Shown here: piece after piece, positions 56,096-64,000 of the stretch
Layout of the letters: each line of letters starts with the position of its first letter
How positions within the stretch are numbered: position 1 is the first letter of the stretch
Origin: Tetraselmis striata
Lineage: Eukaryota > Chlorophyta > Chlorodendrophyceae > Chlorodendrales > Chlorodendraceae
Length of the DNA: 64,000 nt
NCBI GenBank assembly: GCA_006384855.1
Contig: VCJN01000908.1
Span: 62,001-126,000, forward strand
Direction: 5' to 3'
The notes under the pieces: model-generated
Told to the model about the DNA's origin: nothing
Database searches by the model: none
Seen by the model: the letters and a program-made list of their open reading frames with translations, nothing else
Position numbers and translations under genes: made by a program

Positions 56096-58025
56096 CTAAA
56101 GGGACGGCACATATCAATGGTTCAGCAAGCTCAGTCAGGCGTCCATCCTCTATGAGTGTCGGTCTTGATCAAGCGCAATCCAAACACTGCGGTTGTATTT
56201 TCGTAAATCTGGCGATTCTGTGGGAAAATCCCTCGATGATTTCCCCTACCTTTATATGATGTTTTACAGCTGCTCCGATGGGTTTACGCTGAGCTCCCCC
56301 ATTTTTTTGGCCAGGCTCGTGCTGTTTTGCAGTCTCTGAGGTGCTCGCCTGCGCGGTCTGCCCACCGTGCTGCTCGACGCTCCCAAAAGAAGTACCAGGC
56401 CTGCAATCCACAGCCGCGGCGTAAGCTCCGGTCAAACCTGCGAGACGTATCCGTGGAACTGACCGGAATAATGGTGGGCCCACCGTGCTGTCTCCACATC
56501 TCCGGCCGCCTGCGTGGCCATAGAGCCCGACTCCGCGCCGTTTTCTTGAAAGTTGATAACAATTCGTGGCTTAGTTGTTACTTGATTTCCGGGACTACTT
56601 CCCGAGCGGCGAACTGCCGCACCGCGGGGTCCCCGCGCGAATACGGATACGTGCCCGAGCCGACGACACGGTAAGACCAGGCGTCGCTCCTCACTGCTCA
56701 GCCGACAGCCAGTGGCGCTCGAGGGGATCTGTGCACGACTGGTTGCAGCGGGGGGGGGGCAGCGGCATATTTCCCTGTTGCAACTCCGACTCTGCCTCGG
56801 ACAGACGACCGCTCCGCGCGAGGCGGCCGCAGCAAGCGCTGCACCAGCGCGCAGATCGTGGCGGGTAGTCGATACTGATATGATTACTGTATCGACGATA
56901 CCGCGACTACCGCCGTACTGGTACCTGTAGCCCATAGCCCATCGATCAGGGTTTCAAGCGGCGGTCGAAAAAGCATCGGCCAGTCGGCAGCCGCAGAGCA
57001 TGCTGCGAGCAGCAGCTTACGGCGGCGGTATGCAGCGCGCGGCTCATCAGAAGGCAGAACGAAGCAAAATAACCTACGAGTACAGAAACGACATTACCGT
57101 ACGAGTACCTGATAGTCGCTACTACGTCCTCGCAGTGTAACCCCTGGTCCGAGCTAGAGCGACCCAGCGACAATGTATTGCGTATCCAACCTTGATCGAG
57201 GGTAATGCACTACTCCGGGCCATGTCGCAGAGAACACACCACAGCACCCACGAATGGGGGTCAAGGACAGCGTTCGGGGGCTCCCCGGGAAGCTATGTGT
57301 CCTAGCAGCTGCTGTGGGGTTGGATATATCGGCAAGTCTTAACTTCTCGCTCGCGATTGCCTAAGGCGATGTCGGGTTCCCGGGCGACGAGAGGAAATAG
57401 CCGGGCATGTCGCGGGTGCGGGGGCGCCTCGGGGCACCATCGGGGGCGCATCCCAACGTGATCTCTAAAATAACCTCGTGGGCAACCCTTAAAACGGATT
57501 AGGACCTCTGTCAACTGTTTTCACGAACGGCGCTGTCTTGGCTCGGTGAGACGATCGTGGCCACCCCCCCCCCCCCCCCCACCCTCCCCTTCCTAAGCGC
57601 CTGGTGCAGCGCAGAGGTGCTGCGCTTGCTGAGCAGGGCCATCGGCCGATACTCCGGGCGACCATGCGCACGAATGCACGACGCAGCAGGCGACGATGTG
57701 TTCCAACCGAGAATATAATTACGAGTATCGCGCGGGTGGTGTTTACAGTGGAACGTACTCAGATATGCACTCGATTGCGCGTAATTTATTATTGGCTATC
57801 GGACGAAAACGTATTCTATTCCAGCTGCGCCGTGCTAAATACAGGAAAAATTGCACGCAAAACAGCAGCAGGTAATCCTTACAATAATTCTGACTTTATT
57901 ATTAGCATTGCAAGTTGAGTCTGGTTATGCCAGAAAGGTCGTGCAGGCTGTTTTGCACAGTCAAGAGCCGAAATTGGAAGAGAGGTTGGTTTTATTAGTG
58001 AAAGCGTGGAGGGAAAACGGGGCCA

Positions 58026-58056
<31 letters not shown>

Positions 58057-58102
58057 TGAGGGAGGGGGCTGTGTGTATCACCGCGAAACTTATAGACGGC
58101 GG
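56096..58102. other. CAX upstream region and intergenic spacer
   Basis: May include a short first CAX exon and the promoter. Homopolymers: C17 at 57564-57580 and G29 at 58027-58055, the longest in the window. No independent gene is supported. Confidence 0.4.
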
Positions 58103-58225
58103 GCTCAGCTGTTGCGGCTGCTACTTTTATGTCTATTCGTGATGCACACGAACGGGCGCAACGACGGGTGAACTAGTCGCCCGTGCCACTTAGCACCAGT
58201 TGTACTATAGCCGAAAACCAAGGGG
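58103..58225 (+). repeat. Left direct repeat of the deleted DIRS relative
   Basis: Begins GCTCAGCTGTTGCGG and includes GCACACGAACGGGCGCAACG and GGTGAACTAGT. Recurs with substitutions at 59534-59655. Confidence 0.7.
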
Positions 58226-58372
58226 TTAGGATAGGTAAGGAGAAAACCCATAAACTAGTTTAGATCATTTCAAGACGAGTCTGGTTTTGTCGCTGTGGAT
58301 AAGAGCGAATGAAGAGCGCGGCAGATTGACAAAGCAGAGTAGCGCTAGGTCACGAAGGGGGCACCGGAAGGG

Positions 58373-59035
58373 TCACTTTCCACGGTAGCTTGTTGAACTT
58401 GGAAGTGACGGTAGGGCGCGATGTGGCCGAAGAAGAACTACGCGCCATGTGAATGGGGGGACGTTGGGGTTCGATGCAGTCCAGATCGACTTCGGAGTTG
58501 GTTGCCCACACGCCCTGGTGGCGGATGTGGGACAGCGGGACTCGGATGGAATTCGCAGCAGAAGTTGCATCCTTGCGAAAATTGTGATAAGAGGTCCAGG
58601 AAGTGCCGGCAAAGGGGCAACGCTGACGAGCCAAATGGCCATAGAGAGCAAGTCTTTCATTGTGGCGGCGGTCCACGACTTGGAATGATCGCTCGGGGTA
58701 ATCGCCCAGAAGTTGGTATTGGCCAAGGCAACATGGACTGGGCGTTGTCGATTAAGTGGTGCAAGAGACGGGCGACATAGGGGTGCTCCGTCACGGGAAG
58801 GAGCAGTACGTACGCGTCGGTCGTTGGGGCTGCGCCGGCCGGCACGCCCCTTATTCTCGCGGTACACCTGCAAGGTGATGTTATAGGAGTCGACATGGTA
58901 TGTGAGTCGTGCAAATGTACTCCTCATGTGTCGGCACACGACGGTCATCATGCTTAAGGTCGTCGTTCGTTTGGTCGGCATGCAGAGGGAAAAGCCTGGA
59001 CACCCGGCTGACCAGTCGAGCATCCTCATAACCAT
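58373..59035 (-). pseudogene. Decayed tyrosine recombinase, DIRS type
   Basis: Fragments in at least three frames align in order with the intact recombinase at 49644-50870: ITLQVYRENKG, YVLLLPVTEHPYVARLLHHL, NFWAITPSDHSKSWT, then TSYHNFRKDATSAANSIRVP with HIRHQGVWATNSEVDLD. The HxxR box survives as YHNFR, shifted from SHSLR, and the tyrosine region is altered (DLDCIEP against GKYIDP). Frameshifts and substitutions show it is inactive. Confidence 0.8.
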
Positions 59036-59038
59036 GCT

Positions 59039-59365
59039 CTACTCTCTGCCGTAGCTATGGCACGGACCGCGAGGTAGTCGTCCTCGTCTCTCACGGATTT
59101 TGCTCCGACACGGCCGCTTTGGGCTGGCTCTAGCAAGTTGGGGCGTGCTGCGGCTCACCCGCGGCATGCTGTCGGCCGTCCCGCGGCGCGCTGTCCGGTT
59201 CCAAAGCGATGTGGCTGACCCGTCTCCCTCTACACCACGTCCACGAGCCGTCAGTTGGGCCAACGACGACGAGAGCTCGAGCAGCAATGTAGACTGGGCA
59301 TGCATGATGTCCGCTTGAAGCGAGTCGAGCGTCGGCTCGGCGACGGGTTCTTGTTCATATGGCAT
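59039..59365 (-). pseudogene. Gag-like N-terminal fragment of the deleted DIRS relative
   Basis: The ORF starts MPYEQEPVAEPTLDSLQADI and has a short coiled-coil-like stretch, then a basic tail. It runs directly into the recombinase fragment with no RT between them. The position matches gag in the intact element; sequence similarity is slight. Confidence 0.4.
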
Positions 59366-59533
59366 GGTGACGCAGCACCGACGGACATGCGGATGATAAT
59401 TATACACACAGATGGTAAGCCAAGACGGTTTGGTCTTGAAACAACACGTGACTACCTTGCCCGCAACATGTTATTACAAGACAATTAATTAATCGCTGTG
59501 TGCAACACAACGAAACTGGAAGGTGGCAAGGCA

Positions 59534-59655
59534 GCTCAGCTGTTGCGGATGCTTTTATGTCCACTCGTGTTGCACACGAACGGGCGCAACGATATGGGTG
59601 AACTAGTAACCGCACGTGCCATTTAGAAGCACTTGTAGCCGGAAAAGCGGTTAGG
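59534..59655 (+). repeat. Right direct repeat of the deleted DIRS relative
   Basis: Counterpart of 58103-58225; similarity seems to fade out beyond the GGTTAGG word. Confidence 0.7.
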
Positions 59656-59694
59656 GGGGGGGGAACCCTATAAACAAGTCCAGGGTAGAACATG

Positions 59695-60382
59695 GTCAAA
59701 CTTGGCTTTATTTGCAAAACATGGTGCAATATGGCAAATTGCAAAACATGGCCTTCCCGACTTTGCCACTCGTCATGAACAATTGCAAAACATGGTGCAA
59801 CCGGCCCGTGCCCCATCCGCAACTGGGGACCCCACTCCTAGATTTGCCAAGCAGTGCACGCATCCCGCCCCGCAACTGCAACGACGCGCGGGCGGTAGTG
59901 CGGGTCGTCGGTGCACCCACCCACAAGTGCTGCCGCCAACCGATGCTTGATGTGCGTGCTTTTCGCCGCGGGCGAGCAGGAGCGGCGATATGAGACAACA
60001 GGCGCCCCTTCGTGCGCGTGCCGTATCGGCATGGCGGCTTATAATCGCGCCCCATCGCCAATCCGCCGCATCACTCGCATGTGCGGCGGCTCCTATGGGC
60101 GTGCGTGTTGGTTCAGCCTGATGGGTCCTGGCTCGCCTTGTTGTCGGTTGTCACGCATATTGGCGGCGCGTAGGTTGGTTGGTACCCCCGTCGTCGCCCC
60201 GACAGATGATGCGAAGACGGAGCTAACTAGTTTACATGTACGGGCATCGCCGCCGGTTGTCTAAACTGTGTTGTTTAGCTATTTGCCACATCCCGATTTG
60301 CACCATGTTTTGCGATTACACCATGTTTTGCAATCTGTCACCGCCTGGGATTGCACCATGTTTCGCAGAAGTCGGGTTTGAC
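59695..60382. mobile_element. Small inverted-repeat DNA element with subterminal motifs
   Basis: The left end begins GTCAAAC and the right end closes with GTTTGAC. Three copies of GCAAAACATGGTGCAA or a close variant lie just inside each end, inverted at the right side (about 59713-59800 and 60298-60366). The interior (about 690 bases in all) has no convincing ORF. This is the layout of a non-autonomous DNA transposon with subterminal transposase-binding motifs. A target-site duplication was not found. Confidence 0.6.
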
Positions 60383-63025
60383 TTGTTGTGCTAATTAAGT
60401 CAAAAGTGTACCCCGTTTTGCATTTTTCCTGAAATATGCTATGAGTTTATCACTATTACGCAGGCACTTGTCTGTCCGCTCGGTAGGGCGGAGGTCTCCT
60501 CCCACCGAGGAGGTTTGGTGCCGAATCGGTTCAATCCCGGCTCTGTCATTTAGGGCAATATTGACCGGGCTGGCCCATGTCCCGGGCTTACCTTGATACA
60601 TTAGCCCTTCGAGGTTCGAATGAGAAAACGGACTAATGGCTATGCCATACCTGCGACTGCAGTCGTAGGCGCACGAGGTAAGCGGTCAAGTGTTGGGGCG
60701 GCTTCTGCCGATGACCCGGGGGCCGGGGCTAACTCTACTTTTACTCTTACTTTTTAATCTGCCAAAAATAGCTTATCCTACGGATGATATGTTATTACAT
60801 CCGGGCTTTAACAACTGCGCACTACAAACAGAACTAACAATAATTTTGAAAGGTTGCCCGCAAAATAGAGACATAAGCATGTAACCAAGGTCGAGCAGGA
60901 GGCCAAGGAGCCAAGAACCAATCAAGGAGAAGCGGAGGGAACCACGAAGTCGCCAAGCTGTTAGGAACCAAAGGACCACCGCCCCGGGGTAGGCTATCAG
61001 CCGCGGCGAGGACGCTTGCAGCCAATGACCCGGGTCATAGCAACACATGCCGACGCAAGCGACGCGACGCAGGCGCAGGAGCACCATCACGTGCCGCGCG
61101 CGCGGCCGCGACCATAGCAACTATAGCGACAATGGATGACTGGCCGGTTCTTCTTTACACAACATAATAACATAATCACGGCCGCGCAACAACGATTAAA
61201 TGTTATTGTATGTGTGAGTAGCCTAACTAATAATACTACAACAAACAAATGCTACATATCCATACAAACGCTATATAAAATCGCTATCGAACTACGGGCA
61301 TATAGCGACTAAACGCGATATATCCGTAGGGACTACCGCAGTGGGGCAACTCGAGTACTCATACGTCGCGGCATGAATTGTTCCCCTACCTCTTGGGTTG
61401 AGCGGAGGAAAAGGAGAGCCGCGTCCGAAATCGCCTGGAATACGAGAGAATTAATACCGGTCGCAATACGGTTTTATCACGGATTTCTAGGCGTCCGTCC
61501 TCCGTCCTCCGTCCGTCCTCGTGTGCTGCGTCTTCGTGAATGAACCGTCATACGTTCGATCTGTGTTCGTTTGATTTCTAGGCACTCCTACCACAGTCCG
61601 TAAAATTCCTGCGACTAAGACGAATCTATCGTGAATTATACCGGAAACATACTGCAAAAATCACGAATGTCCGTCCTTCGTCCTCCTGTGCTGCGTCTTC
61701 GCGTATGAACCGTCATACGTTCGATCTGTGCTCGTTTGATTTCTAGGCATACCTCCGAAGACGGCGAGATTCTGAATGGATGCGCGTGTATTCTAGCCCA
61801 GGCACGTCATGTATTCGTCTGAAACGCCAAAATAACGCGGTACCGCAGCGCGTTTTTACTGCTGAATCGGCAAGCGAGACTCGCCCTCTATATTTATACA
61901 GCGACTATATACACGGTGGTCGGAGGATATGCTGCAACATGATGGTGTAAAAAGGGATCGCCGCGGTGCGGGGGCAGTCCGCCGACCCGGGGCCCGGCGT
62001 CCGTCGACGGACGGGCGACGGTCGAACGGCGGCGTCCGGCGTCCGGTGCCGGTACAGGCGGCGGGCGTGGCGATTCGCGCCGTGCCCGCCCCGTAGACCT
62101 GACGACCGGCCCGACCTGCGCGGCCTCGTGCGGGATGCGGGCCGCCCGTAGGCGGCTTGTACTGTATTGCTGATCTTGCAGTGCTGCCTTTTTTTTTTTT
62201 TGGGTAATACCACTTTTAGCGGTGGGTTGTGTACCGGCCTTTTTGTAATGCACACCAGTGGTCGGCGGCCCGCTTTTACGCGGCTTGCAGATTTAATCTG
62301 TGTTACAAAATAATACGTCTCTGTTGAAAAACAATAAATTACTGACGAAAAAAAATAAATTACTGGCGAAAAAAAAATACTGAGAAATCTAACTCTAACG
62401 CTAATAAAAGCATTATTACCCGGAAACAACAGTAGTACAAGATCAACAGTCCAAGCCGGCTAAAAGCGGCCCGCATCCCGCACCACGCTCAACCCAAGAG
62501 GTAGGGGCACCTCCACAAATCCCCGGCGCGAAGCGCCGCTTAGTAAGGATATGTACCACACAAATCCCCATATGTGGGTACCCAGTGCCTGGGGCATTTT
62601 GCGCGGTATCCTTACATGAATGATGTACGACGTAGTTATTATACGGGGTAGCAACACTGCAAGAATGCGCCGGCCTGCAGGACTGCTCGCGCGTACCGGC
62701 GTCATTGCCGCCAGCACCCCCCCCCCCCCCCCCGAGCCGTGCTCGCTGGGTAATTGGGTGTTTACTCTCTCTATCCGGATCGCAGCGTTCTTTTCTTCCC
62801 AAGGCAGTGTCGCCCGGAGAAGACGCGCTGACCCAATACGACGCCGCTTGTTGGGAGCTCAATATACCATCCACCGCCGCTTGTGCCCGCACCTAGTCGC
62901 AAGTGTATCTAGACTGCAGCATATCCACTCCATATCTTGAGTTGCAATCAGTCTACACGCAAGGGCTTGCCACAGAAATCCACTCCACAACACGCGTGGC
63001 TCTTTTTGAGGCTTTAGGCGGCTCA
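60383..63025. other. Intergenic spacer before the D27-like gene
   Basis: Contains a tandemly duplicated 85-90-base segment (61497-61747), A/T-run-rich sequence at 62190-62380 and C17 at 62717-62733. A GGTTCAATCCC word near 60520 resembles a tRNA B box, but no cloverleaf forms. No gene is supported. Confidence 0.4.
61497..61747 (+). repeat. Near-tandem duplication of an 85-90-base segment
   Basis: Copies at about 61497-61583 and 61670-61747 share GCTGCGTCTTCG, TGAACCGTCATACGTTCGAT and GTTTGATTTCTAGGCA. Each begins with GTCCGTCC/TCCTCC repeats. Confidence 0.7.
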
Positions 63026-64000
63026 ATGCGCGGAGTTGCAGTCTCTGCATGCGGCGCGGCGCAACCGAGTATGCTCCGGCCAAACACCTGTAGGATTACG
63101 CTGGCCCCGAGGATGACCGGGGGAGGGCGCCATCGAAGATCCCCGCTGCTCATCATCAGCACCGCCACTGCCCCCGCCGCGGACTCCTCGTGTCCGCTTT
63201 CTGCTGAACAAGACAGGGGGGTGCAAGCGAAAATCGCCGATCAGGCGACGCTGAAGAGGCAGAGTCTAGCCAATCGTGTCGCTGATGCTCTTGCTGACAA
63301 GGCTCTGTTGGTGCTGGCAGCGAATAAAATGGCTGACAAACTCCCAGGCACGATATAACCACCCTGCACATATTGCCGACACTCCTACTTGGCGAAGTCA
63401 TCAACGCACAAATGTTAACACGCACGGGGTTAACACTGCCGAATCCATGACCATTGCTGTATGCTGCATCGTGCAGGGGTTGAGGTGCCGTTCAACCCGT
63501 CTTATACAGAGGTAGTCGATGTGACAAGGGAGGTCGTCAAGGGCAGGTCCCCTCGAGAGCAGCAGCAGTTTGTGTCGGAGGCGCTCCTGGGCCTGTTTCC
63601 CTCCTATGCCCGCGCCGTTCTCCGCACAGTCTGGCCATGCGCACAGTGGTCCGCCGAACTTGACGCGCAGATTACCCAGGTATACCGCATCATATCATTA
63701 TTGTGCACTGTGTGGGATGTTATCATGATTTACGATAGTGTACACGCATTCATTTTCATGGCAGTGCCTTGTGGTTCTGATATGGAAAATTTACTGACCC
63801 GTGCACCAATGAAGGCGGGTTTCAAGTGGCTGGTTGGGCATATGGAAATTCAGGCAGCAGAGGTTGAGTTTGATGGCGAAAAACAAGTGTGGAACAGCCA
63901 GGTCAAGATCGTGAAGTGCAAATACCTGGAGACCAGTGGTTGCGTCGGCATGTGCACAAACTTGTGCAAGGTGTGTGTTCCGCTGCCTGATGGTTGTCCC
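63026..64000 (+). CDS. D27: DWARF27-like beta-carotene isomerase, 5' part
   Basis: Three exons resolved: 63026-63347, 63477-63679, 63815-63970. The rest of the gene lies beyond the window. Exon 1 starts MRGVAVSACGAAQPSMLRPN, with an Arg/Ser/Thr/Ala-rich leader typical of plastid import. The mature part begins around ALADKALLVLAANKMADKLP. Exon 2 has FNPSYTEVVDVTREVVKGRS and exon 3 has VKIVKCKYLETSGCVGMCTN ending LCK, the Cys-rich core of the D27 C-terminal domain. D27 is a plastid iron-containing all-trans/9-cis beta-carotene isomerase, the entry step to strigolactone-type apocarotenoids in land plants; algal members may serve other carotenoid steps. The first intron appears to start with GC (CCAG then GCACGA), since this gives matching phases. 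Confidence 0.85.

Noticed and set aside
60460..60600. tRNA-like segment with a GGTTCAATCCC B-box word
   Set aside because: The stems around the word do not pair into a T arm, and no acceptor or anticodon arm could be drawn. At most it is a tRNA-derived repeat remnant.

Overview
The window looks like nuclear DNA of a GC-rich, intron-dense green alga (Chlorophyta). The evidence is a set of many-exon genes with GT-AG introns and a few GC-AG introns. Their products are plant/algal in type: a fibrillin (plastid lipid-associated protein), a DWARF27-like carotenoid isomerase, a GT77 arabinosyltransferase, a CAX-type cation/proton exchanger and a plant-type spastizin (ZFYVE26) lacking a visible FYVE finger. 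The transposons are also typical: DIRS-group tyrosine-recombinase retrotransposons. I cannot name the species. There are no bacterial operons, ribosomal RNA genes or CRISPR arrays.

Layout. About 1-17.3 kb is gene-poor and transposon-derived. It holds a decayed DIRS reverse transcriptase (4.1-5.8 kb) between direct repeats, a 3.06-kb element built of two near-identical inverted 1.05-kb arms (9,351-12,412) with an older relative at 7.9-8.8 kb, and a degenerate tandem array (12.55-13.37 kb). At 17.3-19.5 kb on the minus strand lies a ten-exon gene joining a BART (ARL2-binding) domain to a START lipid-binding domain. A LINE-like remnant and a dispersed repeat precede a five-exon GT77 glycosyltransferase gene (23.2-25.5 kb, plus). 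After a repeat-rich spacer, a roughly 36-exon spastizin-like gene fills 29.4-44.9 kb (plus). Two minus-strand genes follow: a fibrillin (45.4-47.8 kb) and a probably plastid-targeted FHA protein (48.05-49.07 kb). An apparently intact PAT/DIRS-like retrotransposon (gag, RT-RNase H with a methyltransferase-like tail, tyrosine recombinase) occupies 49.3-54.2 kb on the minus strand. A CAX exchanger (54.9-56.1 kb, minus) comes next. Then come an internally deleted DIRS relative (58.1-59.7 kb), a small inverted-repeat transposon (59.7-60.4 kb) and the 5' part of a D27-like gene that runs off the right edge (63.0 kb onward, plus).

The host genes do not form a pathway cluster. Several act on lipids, plastids or membranes: START, fibrillin and D27, and spastizin in endolysosomal trafficking. 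Most introns and intergenic stretches carry G or C homopolymers of 11-29 bases, about 42 in all. In eleven introns a sense-strand C tract starts within about 25 nt of the 5' splice site. The DIRS insertion has no such tracts, which fits recent arrival.

Exon boundaries were read by eye from splice consensus and phase, with family similarity recalled from memory. No alignment or database search was run.
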